Positions 15,597 through 24,136 are shown, numbered from the stretch's first letter. The stretch is DNA of 29,505 bases from JABFSC01 sp031389045 (GCA_031389045.1 JANMSE010000589.1:1-29505), one strand, 5' to 3'. Notes: generated by a model from the sequence alone, not told the origin. Program-made: numbers and translations.

Positions 15597-16429
15597 GTGA
15601 GCACTGACAGCTTTTTCTGGGTTTCAAGGTCTTTCTTGAGTTCTGCCATTGCCGCTTCATGACCACTCGCAGTGGCAATCAGCGCGTGCGAAAAGAGAGT
15701 TACCAGAGTGCGGTTATGCGCATAAGTGATCCATCCGCCGGTGACACTATCAAAGTATTTCGCCCCATTCTTCGTGTGTGTCCACAGTCCTCTCTGGAGC
15801 GCGTTGGCTGTTCCACTGCCGTAACGCACTTCGCAAATATAATCTCCCGCCTCGTCATAGAAGCGATAGACGGGATGCTTCCTCCCCTTGCCTTCTTCTT
15901 CGAGAACAATCTTGGCCGTCTCCTGCTTGGCCCGCGTATGGTCGAATACAAGGATATTGCAGCGCTGCTGCTTCTCGTCGTAGATCAAGGGAAGCACGTT
16001 GTGGGTACTAAAATCAGCAAATACCGGGTCCGCCCACAGCGTCGCCAACCCTGGATTTCCTTGAATCACTTTTCCCAATTGTCGCAACTTGGGGAACAAT
16101 GAGAAGTTTTTATCCGTGGAAAGTTGGAGCGGACCATCACCATAAGCTTTCAGGCTCACCGGAAATTCGGCTTTTGTTATCTCATTGATGATTTTGATGT
16201 CCTCTTCATGCTCTTTGGCTCGGTAGAGGTCCTTGCCGACGTGGAGGGATCTGAAGTCATACATGTACTGGTTGATGAATTCAGCAATGGCAATCTCGGC
16301 TAAATCTCCGTGGGTCTTGTTCCCAATGAGTCGCATAGTGAAGATGTTGCTAAGAGTAGTCGTGATGAGATGTGGATTCTTGCTGATGAGCAACTTGAGC
16401 CGAGTTGTAAATTCTTGATAAGGGGTCAT
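15593..16429 (-). CDS. Probable type II restriction endonuclease
   Basis: A 278-residue protein from the ATG at 16429, which has GAGAGAAG five bases upstream; the open frame continues further but without a better start. It begins MTPYQEFTTRLKLLISKNP. The central part GDLAEIAIAEFINQYMYDF ... HEEDIKIINEI ... EFPVSLKAYG fits a PD-(D/E)xK core, with an acidic residue in EEDI and a lysine in SLK. I do not recognise a named isoschizomer family, so the call rests on the fold pattern and on the 4-base translational overlap with the adenine methylase. The endonuclease comes first in the operon and no controller (C) protein gene is visible. Local G+C is lower than in flanking genes. Confidence 0.7.
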   Translation of the reverse strand: MTPYQEFTTRLKLLISKNPHLITTTLSNIFTMRLIGNKTHGDLAEIAIAEFINQYMYDFRSLHVGKDLYRAKEHEEDIKIINEITKAEFPVSLKAYGDGPLQLSTDKNFSLFPKLRQLGKVIQGNPGLATLWADPVFADFSTHNVLPLIYDEKQQRCNILVFDHTRAKQETAKIVLEEEGKGRKHPVYRFYDEAGDYICEVRYGSGTANALQRGLWTHTKNGAKYFDSVTGGWITYAHNRTLVTLFSHALIATASGHEAAMAELKKDLETQKKLSVLT

Positions 16430-16524
16430 GGGGACTTCTCTCATGGTAGTCGTTGGTTGCACGGCTGGAGAGTAGAATCTAAATTCCCGTTCCAACGACA
16501 ACGCTTCGAGAGAATTCCACCCGC

Positions 16525-17985
16525 TCACCCCTGCCCTATCTCCGCCTGAAACTTGCGCACCTGCGTTTCCACCACCGTCCCCTTAAAGAAGTCAGGATTG
16601 AGACTCGCCCACAGCTTCACCGCATTGCCAAAAGCAAAAGCCTTGAAATCCTCTTCTGACATGCCCTTCTTCTCAACTAGCTCCCAGGCTTCTTCCAACA
16701 CTTCCGTCATATCCGGGACGTCAAAGTGACTAATGTCGGAACTCAGCAGCGCGCCGAGCTTGGCCCCAAAGGGATTGACCTTGGACGCGAAGGCGTAGTT
16801 CAGCGTGGGGTCGTCGGATTCACAGCCGAAGAAAAAGTTCGGGACGAACAGATCGCGCAGGTCCTCTTTCTTCTCAATCTTACACGCCGCGAAGTCGTCG
16901 AGTTCCTCGGGCACCGCGCTCCCCATGCCGCTGATCATCTGCGCCTCGAACTCCGGCCACCGCTTATACATCTTCTCTCCGCCATACTGCTTGATGAGTT
17001 CGCCGAGTTTGACCCGATCAAGATTGGCCGGGTTCAATTGCTGAATCACATCGCCGTTGCGTTTCTCCCAATGCGAGATGAGATCGGCGAATACACTACA
17101 ACCCCACGCCACGCCCCCTTCAAGAAAGGCAAATTTCATGCGCGGGAACCGGCGAGTGACACCACCGAGGAACAACGCCTTACACACCGCGTTCCCCGCC
17201 TCGCCGAAATGACCGATGTGATTGTAGACAAAATTGGTCAGCGAATTGCGTAACCCCATATTCTCGGCGGCGGAATGAAACGTCGCCGGATAGCCCAGCT
17301 CCTCGCACTTGCGCCACACCGGGTCATAGTCATGGTCACTGTCCATGCCCAGCACATCGAGCCAATACGCATATCGACGGCTGACGCCTTGCCGCTCCAT
17401 CACTGGAATCGAACGACGCACCAAACTGCCCAACGCCACGGCTTTGATGCCGAGGGATTTGCAATGCTCCAATTCCGCGATGGCCTCTTGCGGAGTGTGC
17501 ATGGGAATCACACCGATGGGCGTGACGCGGTCAGCAAACTCCGCCCAGGTCTCGGCGGCATATTGGTTGAACGCGCGACACCCAACTTGGCGTAACTCGT
17601 CATCCCCTAGATACGGCGCGAACAACTGGGAGGCGGAGGGATACAGAATCGCGAAATCCAGCCCCATGTCCTCGAGTCGGTCGTGCATCAAGCGGGGAAT
17701 GAACGAGGTCGCGGTGTCGAGTGTATTGGGAGTCGCCAACGCCCACCACGGCGGTTGTCCGGCGCGCTGGTCGCGCTTCTCTTGTTTGGTCAGTTTCGCG
17801 AACGACCCTTGCCCTAACGCGCGAATGCGCGAACTCCATTTTTCGACGACCTTGGGACCACCGACTTCCCGGAGATAGTCCATCGCCAGTGGTTCATACT
17901 CCCGCCAGTGACCGTCCGAGTCGATTACCGGGTGACTCAACCGCGCGCGAATGGCTTTTGATTTCGAGTGACCATGAGCAGACAT
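16525..17985 (-). CDS. Amidohydrolase family (amidohydrolase_2) metal-dependent hydrolase
   Basis: A 486-residue TIM-barrel enzyme. The N-terminal metal motif is HPVIDSDGHWREYEP (Dx-x-H type), then the barrel strands LDFAILYPSAS and RVTPIGVIPMHTP, a histidine-bearing PATFHSAAENMG, FPRMKFAFLEGGVAWG, and near the C-terminus LLSSDISHFDVPDM with the metal-binding Asp/His region, plus FAFGNAVKLWASLNPDF. The family includes decarboxylases and ring- or amide-cleaving hydrolases such as the ACMSD-like group; the substrate is unknown. AAGGAGG lies seven to eight bases before the ATG. It follows the cupin gene by only 27 bases and belongs to the VOC-cupin-amidohydrolase operon driven from about 19100. 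Confidence 0.9.
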   Translation of the reverse strand: MSAHGHSKSKAIRARLSHPVIDSDGHWREYEPLAMDYLREVGGPKVVEKWSSRIRALGQGSFAKLTKQEKRDQRAGQPPWWALATPNTLDTATSFIPRLMHDRLEDMGLDFAILYPSASQLFAPYLGDDELRQVGCRAFNQYAAETWAEFADRVTPIGVIPMHTPQEAIAELEHCKSLGIKAVALGSLVRRSIPVMERQGVSRRYAYWLDVLGMDSDHDYDPVWRKCEELGYPATFHSAAENMGLRNSLTNFVYNHIGHFGEAGNAVCKALFLGGVTRRFPRMKFAFLEGGVAWGCSVFADLISHWEKRNGDVIQQLNPANLDRVKLGELIKQYGGEKMYKRWPEFEAQMISGMGSAVPEELDDFAACKIEKKEDLRDLFVPNFFFGCESDDPTLNYAFASKVNPFGAKLGALLSSDISHFDVPDMTEVLEEAWELVEKKGMSEEDFKAFAFGNAVKLWASLNPDFFKGTVVETQVRKFQAEIGQG

Positions 17986-18012
17986 GAGAATCCCTCCTTC
18001 GTAGGCACGGTC

Positions 18013-18480
18013 TTACCGCGCCCAGTGCTGTAAATCCTTGGCGAAGTCGTGAATGGTGATCGCGCGCTTGAGATCAAGCTTGGCATCGAGCAGATCGTAG
18101 ATGCGATCCGAGTCGCCGCGCATCGAGAAGTACACGATCACGCCGTTCTCACCGCCCCCTTCGACGTGCGTGTCGTCTTCCACTCCACTGGTGAAAGTGC
18201 CGGCGGGCTTGATGGTCCGCAGTTTCTCTCCTGTTTCCATCTGATCGATAATGTGCAGCTCGCCCTCAAGGACGAGGCTGGTGGCCGGGGCGACATGGCG
18301 ATGGTACATGCAGCGCGCGCCGGGATCGAATTTAACGATCATATCCGCCGTGCGGGCCGCGACGTTCACGTCGAGCAGTTTGTAGTAACAGCCCGCGGTA
18401 ATGAAATCCTTCCAATCGACCGTCTTGGTATCGAAGCGGAAATTGCGTAGTGCGCTCTGGTCGGGTGCGATAGTTGTCAT
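18013..18480 (-). CDS. Cupin-domain protein
   Basis: A 155-residue small beta-barrel protein. The cupin motif 1 region is DPGARCMYHRHVAPATSLVLEGEL, with metal-ligand histidines in HRH and the Glu of EGEL, followed by motif 2 around GTFTSGVEDDTHVEGGGENG. Cupins of this size in catabolic operons are often dioxygenases, isomerases or lyases using Fe or Ni/Mn; the exact reaction is not evident. It lies between the VOC protein and the amidohydrolase with short spacers (36 and 27 bases). A weak AGGAGAACCGT precedes the ATG at 18480, which fixes the start. Confidence 0.85.
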   Translation of the reverse strand: MTTIAPDQSALRNFRFDTKTVDWKDFITAGCYYKLLDVNVAARTADMIVKFDPGARCMYHRHVAPATSLVLEGELHIIDQMETGEKLRTIKPAGTFTSGVEDDTHVEGGGENGVIVYFSMRGDSDRIYDLLDAKLDLKRAITIHDFAKDLQHWAR

Positions 18481-18516
18481 ACGGTTCTCCTCATTGATGA
18501 TCTATGTGTCTCGTTG

Positions 18517-18993
18517 TTAGTTCTTCACCATCGTCGTCTCGATCTCGCTACTAATCAGCTCAAGCACGGTTCCGTCCGGGTCCTTGAAACAGACCACGCC
18601 GATCTTCGAGCCGCGTGGACCGTCGAGCATCTGCAAGGGCGCGACGAACTCCACTTGCTTGGCTTGCAGCTCCTTGTACACGGCGGCGATGTCATCGACC
18701 AAGAACGCGATGCGACAGATCCCGATATTGTTCAGTGTTGAATATGGCTGTCCCTGATGAGGCGGATCAACGAACTGGACGAGATCAAGCACGGGCGCGT
18801 TGGGGTCCGTGCCCAAGCGCATGAACACGCCCCGCAGTTTCTTGACGGGGAGCCCTAACGCCGCGCCGATACTCGGCTCACCACCGCCCAACATGAAATC
18901 GCTGACCTTGGTGAAGCCAATACTTTCGTAGAAGCGAATCGACCGTTCCATATCACTGACGCATATATTGACGTGAAAGAATCGTCGGAACAT
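18517..18993 (-). CDS. VOC superfamily (glyoxalase/dioxygenase-like) protein
   Basis: A 158-residue protein with two beta-alpha-beta-beta-beta modules. The first starts FFHVNICVSDMERSIRFYESIGF with the metal-ligand His; the second, GICRIAFLVDDIAAVYKEL, ends VCFKDPDGTVLELI with the usual Glu. This fits lactoylglutathione lyase, extradiol dioxygenase or epimerase families; the substrate is unknown. It is the first gene of the operon with the cupin and amidohydrolase. The promoter/operator at 19065-19102 lies about 75 bases upstream, and AGGGGAGG (18999-19008 region) serves as ribosome binding site. Confidence 0.88.
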   Translation of the reverse strand: MFRRFFHVNICVSDMERSIRFYESIGFTKVSDFMLGGGEPSIGAALGLPVKKLRGVFMRLGTDPNAPVLDLVQFVDPPHQGQPYSTLNNIGICRIAFLVDDIAAVYKELQAKQVEFVAPLQMLDGPRGSKIGVVCFKDPDGTVLELISSEIETTMVKN

Positions 18994-19055
18994 GACTACC
19001 TCCCCTTCTGGTATGATAACAATTTGTTCGTGACCGCGCGGGGCTCCGCTTTCCC

Positions 19056-19112
19056 GTCCAAAAGTGTCCCCAGGACATATAGTCTATAGGACGCATCGTC
19101 AATCGGGAAATT
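19056..19112 (-). promoter_or_regulatory. Promoter with palindromic operator, copy A (VOC operon)
   Basis: On the minus strand, -35 TTGACG (19097-19102), a 17-base spacer, and -10 TATGTC (19074-19079; TATATG two bases away is an alternative). The perfect palindrome TGTCC-CCA-GGACA occupies 19065-19077, overlapping the -10 element, so a bound protein would block initiation. The flanks from GTCCAAAAGTG to GGGAAATT are nearly identical to copy B at 25646-25699. It is placed to transcribe the VOC, cupin and amidohydrolase genes. Confidence 0.75.
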
Positions 19113-19160
19113 CCGCACGCCGCGTCACGTGAGTGGGATCCGAAAGTTTCCTCTCCCGGA

Positions 19161-19211
19161 TGGGCAATGGCATGAAGTTAAACCAGAACATGATCGCCGA
19201 CGGCTTGAGCG
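19161..19211. repeat. Dispersed repeat of about 50 bp, copy A
   Basis: TGGGCAATGGCATGAAGTT, then a diverged middle, then GCCGACGGCTTGAGCG. It aligns with 28464-28515 (about three quarters of positions identical). On the minus strand both copies encode a similar short peptide, PSAIxxWxNFMxLP. No gene covers it. Confidence 0.6.
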
Positions 19212-19240
19212 TTCCAGGAAGAAATAAGGAAAGGTCACTT

Positions 19241-19355
19241 GATCCCCCTCACCCTAGCCCTCTCCCAGCCGGGAGAGGGAATTCGGAACGCGGCCCCCGG
19301 AACTCGCTCACTTCATGCCATTGCCCGGATGAGAGAGGGATCGGGTGAGGAGGAC
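19241..19355. repeat. REP-like element with nested hairpins
   Basis: The inner perfect hairpin is CCCTCTCCC-AGCC-GGGAGAGGG (19258-19279). The outer arms TCCCCCTCACCC (19243-19254) and GGGTGAGGAGGA (19343-19354) are inverted. The sequence type CCCTCACCCTxxCCCTCTCCC is a widespread repetitive extragenic palindrome in Gram-negative bacteria. It sits just past the 3' end of the sulfatase gene and could act as its terminator. Together with the promoter and dispersed repeat it fills the 379-base gap 18994-19372; no gene is seen there. Confidence 0.8.
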
Positions 19356-19372
19356 TCAGTGAAACTTCCTTG

Positions 19373-21826
19373 TCATTCCGCCGCCTTCAGCGCCTTCCCA
19401 CTTTCCTCGATTTCCTTGTGATCCGCTGCGGACAAGGTCTGAGGCGCGAGATTGATCGTGACCTTCGCCAAGGAACCTGAGAACTTGAACGGCACCCGTG
19501 CCGCGTACTCTTCGATGACCGCGGTCCCCGTATCCTCTCCCACGTCAAAGGTCTCATCCAACGAAAAGCGGAAGCGCACCGTACGCTCAATGCGACCCTG
19601 CGCGACTTGCTGCCCATCCACCAGCAACGTCCCAGTCCCGCCCTTGCCAGTGCCGCCACCATCGTATTGGAAATCAAACTGCACGGTATGTTTGCCTGGG
19701 CTCAGCTTTTGGGTGGCCGCGATGCGATATTTGTGTTGCTCCTGATTCGAGAAGGCGTGCACGAATGTCGGCTTACCATCCAGCACCAGCAACCCCCAAC
19801 CGCCGAAACGTCCGCCCTGGGTCACCAGCACCCCATTGGCATCGCCACCCGTGGCATCGCCGCCAGCGGGAATCTCGACTTCCGCCGTCACACTGTACGA
19901 TTTGTTCTTCATATCGGGCGCGGTAGCTTCGGGAATGCGGATCATGCCAGGGTAGTAGGTGAAGACCGTACGTCCACGGGTGAGACTGGGCCGAATCGCC
20001 GGATCAAGCCGCTCGGCCAGCGAGGCGTCCAGCGGATAGACATTGTACTTCTTGGCCTCACGGTCAAAGACGCCTTGCAATTCCTTGAGCTTGTCGGGGT
20101 TGCGCGCCGCCAGGTTGTCCGCCGCCGAGAAATCCTCTGAAACGCGATACAGCTCCCACGGAAATTCCTCCGGGCCCACCTTGCTCCCACTGAACACCCA
20201 CGGCAAGCGCAACGGCGTGGTCGCCGCCATCCAGCCATCGTGGTAAATCGCGCGATTGCCGAGCATCTCGAAGTATTGCGTGGTGCGAGTCGATGGCGCG
20301 CCGGCATTGGCGAAACTGTACGCCATGCTCACACCCTCAATGGGCTTCTGCGCGACGCCGTTGAGCATCTTCGGGAACTGAATCCCGGTGACTTCCAGAA
20401 TCGTCGGCACGAGGTCGATGACATGGTGGAACTGGCTACGAATGCCTCCCTTGTCGGTGATCCGCTTGGGCCACGAGATCACCAGCCCGTTGCGCGTACC
20501 ACCGAAGTGCGAAGCGACCTGCTTAGTCCATTGGAACGGCGTGTCCAAGGCATGCGCCCACGCGACCGGATAGTGGTTGTAGGCGATGGGACCACCGAGT
20601 TCGTCCATGATGGAGCGGAGATAGTCGAGACTTTCCGGGACACCATTCGCCAGGACGCCGATTTCGTTGGCGAGCCCCTGCAAGGTGCCTTCGGCGCTCG
20701 CGCCGTTATCCCCTTGGATAAAGATCACCATCGTGTTGTCGAGTTCGCCCATTTCCTCAATGGCGTCGATCACCCGTCCAATCTGATAGTCACAGTGCGC
20801 GAGCGCGCCCGCATACACTTCCATCATCCGCGCATAGAGCTGTTGTTGGTCAGCGCTCATGCTTTCCCACGCCGGGATTTCCTTGGGACGCGGCGTGAGC
20901 TTGGCATCCGCCGGGATAATGCCCATCTGCTTTTGTCGGGCATAAATTTCCTCACGCAGATGGTCCCACCCTTTATCGAACTGGCCCTTGAACTTGGTGA
21001 TCCACTCCTTGGGCGCATGATGCGGGGCATGAGCGGTGCCTGGAGCGTAGTAGGCGAAAAACGGTTTATTGGGCGCGACCCCATGCTGCATCCGCAACCA
21101 CGTAATCGCGTGGTCGGCCATCAGTTGATCGAAGTGCATCGGCGTGTCGCCACGTTGCTCCTCGGCCTCGATTGGCTTGGTATTCTCGTAGATCGCCGAG
21201 CGCCACTGATTCGTATCCCCGCCGAGGAAACCGTAGAAATACTCGAACCCCAGGCCGGTGGGCCAGAGATCGAACGGGCCAGCCTGACTGGTGTGCCAGT
21301 CGGGGATGTTATGGTTCTTGCCATACCACGAGGTGTTGTAACCATGTTGCTTGAGCACCTCGGCGATGGTGCCACTGCTTTTCGGCATCAGTGAGTGATA
21401 GCCCGGATAGCCGGTCCCGATCTCCATGACGACGCCGGAGGCATTGGTGTGGTGGTTGCGGCCCGTAATCAGCGCGGCGCGCGTGGGCGAGCAGAGCGCG
21501 TTGGTATGAAATTGCGTGTAGCGCAGGCCGTTCTTCGCCAGACGGTCATACGTTGGGGTGGGAATAGGTCCGCCGAAAGGACTGCTGGCGGCGAACCCGA
21601 CATCGTCGGTCATAATGAGCAGGATGTTGGGGGCTCCTTGGGGCGCGGTGACCTCCTTGGGAAAGTCGGGGGTGGAATCCTTGGCCGTCTGGCCAATCTT
21701 CCCGTTGAACGGTTGTGGCGGACGGGGCAGCGTGTCCTGGGCTTGAGCGACGGTGAGCCGTGACGCGGTGAAACCCATCGTCACCATAAGTGAGAAAATA
21801 ACCCGCGCGATAGATGAGTATGTCAT
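19373..21826 (-). CDS. Secreted arylsulfatase (type I, formylglycine-dependent)
   Basis: An 817-residue exported sulfatase. The N-terminus has a signal peptide (FSLMVTMGFTASRLTVAQAQ, cleavage near residue 29). Metal-binding NILLIMTDDVGF has D74/D75. The sulfatase signature C-S-P-T-R is at 112-116 (LCSPTRAALITGR), where the Cys is converted to formylglycine. Further conserved parts are KWYGKNH-like SWYGKNHNIPDW, YYAPGTAHAPHHAPKEW and IFIQGDNGASAEG. The last ~200 residues form a beta-rich C-terminal region (GGRFGGWGLLVLDGKPTF). It hydrolyses sulfate esters in the periplasm or outside. AAAAGGAGGG precedes the ATG. A sulfatase-maturing enzyme is not seen in the window. Confidence 0.93.
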   Translation of the reverse strand: MTYSSIARVIFSLMVTMGFTASRLTVAQAQDTLPRPPQPFNGKIGQTAKDSTPDFPKEVTAPQGAPNILLIMTDDVGFAASSPFGGPIPTPTYDRLAKNGLRYTQFHTNALCSPTRAALITGRNHHTNASGVVMEIGTGYPGYHSLMPKSSGTIAEVLKQHGYNTSWYGKNHNIPDWHTSQAGPFDLWPTGLGFEYFYGFLGGDTNQWRSAIYENTKPIEAEEQRGDTPMHFDQLMADHAITWLRMQHGVAPNKPFFAYYAPGTAHAPHHAPKEWITKFKGQFDKGWDHLREEIYARQKQMGIIPADAKLTPRPKEIPAWESMSADQQQLYARMMEVYAGALAHCDYQIGRVIDAIEEMGELDNTMVIFIQGDNGASAEGTLQGLANEIGVLANGVPESLDYLRSIMDELGGPIAYNHYPVAWAHALDTPFQWTKQVASHFGGTRNGLVISWPKRITDKGGIRSQFHHVIDLVPTILEVTGIQFPKMLNGVAQKPIEGVSMAYSFANAGAPSTRTTQYFEMLGNRAIYHDGWMAATTPLRLPWVFSGSKVGPEEFPWELYRVSEDFSAADNLAARNPDKLKELQGVFDREAKKYNVYPLDASLAERLDPAIRPSLTRGRTVFTYYPGMIRIPEATAPDMKNKSYSVTAEVEIPAGGDATGGDANGVLVTQGGRFGGWGLLVLDGKPTFVHAFSNQEQHKYRIAATQKLSPGKHTVQFDFQYDGGGTGKGGTGTLLVDGQQVAQGRIERTVRFRFSLDETFDVGEDTGTAVIEEYAARVPFKFSGSLAKVTINLAPQTLSAADHKEIEESGKALKAAE

Positions 21827-21878
21827 ACGATCCCTCCTTTTGAGTGTAGACGACTGTCCTCATGCGATGACATTGCTC

Positions 21879-21907
21879 TCTGTAACGGAGTGGGTGCGGG
21901 TTGTCAA
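21879..21907 (-). promoter_or_regulatory. Possible sulfatase promoter
   Basis: Minus-strand -35 TTGACA (21902-21907), 17-base spacer, and a weak -10 TACAGA (21879-21884), 53 bases before the sulfatase ATG. Just downstream TGTC (21855-21858) and GACA (21869-21872) form a spaced inverted repeat that might be an operator but does not match the TGTCCCCAGGACA site. Confidence 0.4.
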
Positions 21908-22053
21908 AAGAAAAGAAACCAAAGAGGCCCTCGGCGTATGACGGTCACCGGCGCGACTACCGAGGGGAACTTGTTTCTGCTAATGCCACCACCAAGCGTA
22001 TTTCCTATGTGACCAGTGAGAAGACAAGGCCACCCATGCCGTGAGGATTTAAG

Positions 22054-22755
22054 ATGTTGAACGTTCGCGAAAATAGGATTGGCGCGACTTGCGCCATTAG
22101 CGGCAGCCTGCTCCTTTTCGTGGGGACCGCTCTTCATCCGATGGACGCCGACCCACACGACAGTGTGGCCGCGTTCACCGAATACGCCGCTGATCATCTG
22201 TGGGTCGCGAGCCACCTGACCCAACTAGCGGGAGTCGCACTCATGGTCGCGGCACTCCTGGTCCTGACAAAGCAATTGGAGGAGGGGCATGGCAGTTCGT
22301 GGGCTCGCCTCGGAGCCGGAGGAGCAATCGCTAGTCTGGCCATAGCTGCGGCGCTCCAAGCTGTGGACGGGATCGCGTTGAAGGTCATGGTTGATACCTG
22401 GACGGCGGCGCCAGCACCCCAAAAGGAGATGGCATTTCAGGCCGCGTTCGCCGTCCGTCAGGTAGAAGTCGGCTTCGCAAGCATGCTCAGTCTCCTATTC
22501 GGCCTCACCGCGATAGTGTACGGGGTCGCGTTGCTCGGTGGCCGCACCTATCCAAAGTGGATGGGCGGACTCGCCATCGTCGGAGGGGTGCCAACCGCAG
22601 TCGGAGGCATCGTCATGGCATACACGGGGTTTTCTGGACTAGCGATGGCGATCAATATGCCAGCGAGTTTCTTCCTGCTGATATGGATGTTCACGCTTGG
22701 CGTGTTTATATGGCGACAAGGCAGGTTGTCGTCAGGAAACAAAACGGTCCAGTGA
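22054..22755 (+). CDS. Polytopic membrane protein (DUF4386-like)
   Basis: A 233-residue integral membrane protein with about six hydrophobic segments: near 13-26, 52-72, 86-104, 140-160, 169-190 and 198-220. There are few charges inside the spans and a His-Pro-Met-Asp loop after the first. The spacing resembles small uncharacterised DUF4386-type proteins. GTGAGGAT lies six to seven bases before the ATG. It is divergent from the sulfatase and followed by a hairpin, so it is probably monocistronic. Function unknown. Confidence 0.75.
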   Translation: MLNVRENRIGATCAISGSLLLFVGTALHPMDADPHDSVAAFTEYAADHLWVASHLTQLAGVALMVAALLVLTKQLEEGHGSSWARLGAGGAIASLAIAAALQAVDGIALKVMVDTWTAAPAPQKEMAFQAAFAVRQVEVGFASMLSLLFGLTAIVYGVALLGGRTYPKWMGGLAIVGGVPTAVGGIVMAYTGFSGLAMAINMPASFFLLIWMFTLGVFIWRQGRLSSGNKTVQ

Positions 22756-22773
22756 TTGGAGTAAAGACTTCCT

Positions 22774-22796
22774 GAGACGCCCCAACGAGGCGTCTC
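22774..22796. terminator. Hairpin between convergent genes
   Basis: A perfect 8-bp GC-rich stem GAGACGCC-CCAACGA-GGCGTCTC lies 18 bases after the membrane-protein stop and 38 bases from the end of the convergent LLM gene. No strong T-tract follows on either side, so it may be a bidirectional or weak terminator. Confidence 0.5.
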
Positions 22797-22834
22797 CACA
22801 AAAAGGCACTACGGCATGAGGTCGGCAAAATTGA

Positions 22835-24037
22835 TTAGGATATTTTGTCGGAAAAGTGCGGCAGCACCTTCTTGGTGAGCAACTCGAAGCTGCGCATCAT
22901 CGCCTTCTGCGGCACCAACTCGTTGTACACATACAACCAGAAATACTCCGCCGGGAGTTGCTTCAATATCCGTTCGATCTGGCGGGCCACGGTGTCCGGA
23001 CTGCCACAGAGCGTCAGGCCACGCTCGCACATCGACTCAAAGGTGTTGGGAATCGTCTTGTAGTCTTCCCCCGGTTTAATCAGCGCGGAATTAAAGCCAA
23101 AGGGCTCGAAAAATTTCGTCCAGATAAAACAGCCACTCTCGCGGCCAATCGCCATCGCTTCTTCGTCCGTGTCGGCGACCACCACCTCGCGCGCGAGCCC
23201 AATGCCCTTACCCAACGGGAGCGTCTTGCCAATCTCAGCCGCACCGGCCTGACAGGCCCGGAATTGGCCCAGACAAATCTCCGGGTCGCACACGATGGTC
23301 ACCGGCACCACGTTGTGTCGCGCCGCCCACTTCACCGACGACTCCGAGAAGCTGAACGGCTGAAACAGTGGAGGATACGGCTTCTGGTAGGTTTCCGGGA
23401 CCGTCCCGATCTCCGTGAGCATGCCCCGCGCATCGACGCCTCGACCATACTGTCGTGTCACTTCATGTGCCGCCCAGAAAGTGTTGGGCGGTGGGATCTG
23501 CCAATGCTTGCCGTGATGCGAGAAGGTCGGCTGCGTCCACGCCTTGATGATGATGTCGAAGTGCTCTTCGTACAGCTCTTTCTTGAGCGCCTCATACCGC
23601 TCCGGGTCCGTCGCGCTATCGCCCAAGGTATCGTAATGCTGGCCCAGGGTGTTCACCCACCGCGGTTGATACCCACGGGCAAAACCGGCGAACGCGCGCC
23701 CTTTCGTGGCTTGGTCAAGAATGGCCACATCCTCGGCGACGCGGAGGGGATTCTGGCTCGGGAGCACCAGGCCGAGCTGCCCAACGCGGAGGTTTTTCGT
23801 TTGCATGCCGAGAAACATATCGAGCAGAATCGGATTGGTCGAAACCTCTTCTCCCTCGATATGGAAATGATGCTCGGTGAAAGCGACACCGTAGTAGCCG
23901 TGCGCGTCGAGGTACTGCGCTTGTTCGGCGAGATTCCACAGCATGCGCTGATACAGATCGGTGCGGCGTCCCGCCATTCCCTGTGAGATTTCCTGTTTGT
24001 TGCCAATACTTGGTAGATAAAAGACGCCAAATTCCAT
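22835..24037 (-). CDS. LLM-class flavin-dependent oxidoreductase (luciferase-like monooxygenase)
   Basis: A 400-residue TIM-barrel flavoprotein. Family patterns include MEFGVFYLPSIGN at the start, GYYGVAFTEHHFHIEGEEVSTNP, LRVGQLGLVLPSQNPLRVAEDVAILDQ and GRAFAGFARGY, and in the C-terminal part LCGSPDTVARQIERIL. It uses reduced flavin (FMNH2 or F420) and O2 to oxidise small molecules; the substrate is unknown. A TTG further upstream is possible, but the ATG at 24037 has AAGGAG six bases before it. It is the last gene of the acyl-CoA dehydrogenase operon, 99 bases after the mini-LLM gene. Confidence 0.92.
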   Translation of the reverse strand: MEFGVFYLPSIGNKQEISQGMAGRRTDLYQRMLWNLAEQAQYLDAHGYYGVAFTEHHFHIEGEEVSTNPILLDMFLGMQTKNLRVGQLGLVLPSQNPLRVAEDVAILDQATKGRAFAGFARGYQPRWVNTLGQHYDTLGDSATDPERYEALKKELYEEHFDIIIKAWTQPTFSHHGKHWQIPPPNTFWAAHEVTRQYGRGVDARGMLTEIGTVPETYQKPYPPLFQPFSFSESSVKWAARHNVVPVTIVCDPEICLGQFRACQAGAAEIGKTLPLGKGIGLAREVVVADTDEEAMAIGRESGCFIWTKFFEPFGFNSALIKPGEDYKTIPNTFESMCERGLTLCGSPDTVARQIERILKQLPAEYFWLYVYNELVPQKAMMRSFELLTKKVLPHFSDKIS

Positions 24038-24136
24038 ATCGGTCTCCTTCAATGATTATTCCACTCGCGGCGGCTTCACCGCCCTCAAAAGATTATGACT
24101 GTCACTAGCGTGCGTGTGATCGGTCGGCACCCTGGG

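Noticed and set aside
20240..21394. Plus-strand open frame of 384 codons
   Set aside because: It is antisense to the sulfatase, which has signal peptide and CSPTR motif; the plus frame has no family pattern.
21855..21872. TGTC-N10-GACA as a third copy of the MarR-type operator
   Set aside because: Centre spacing and flanks differ from TGTCC-CCA-GGACA, and the conserved 55-bp context is absent.
22856..23986. Plus-strand open frame of 376 codons
   Set aside because: Antisense shadow of the LLM oxidoreductase gene in high-G+C DNA.
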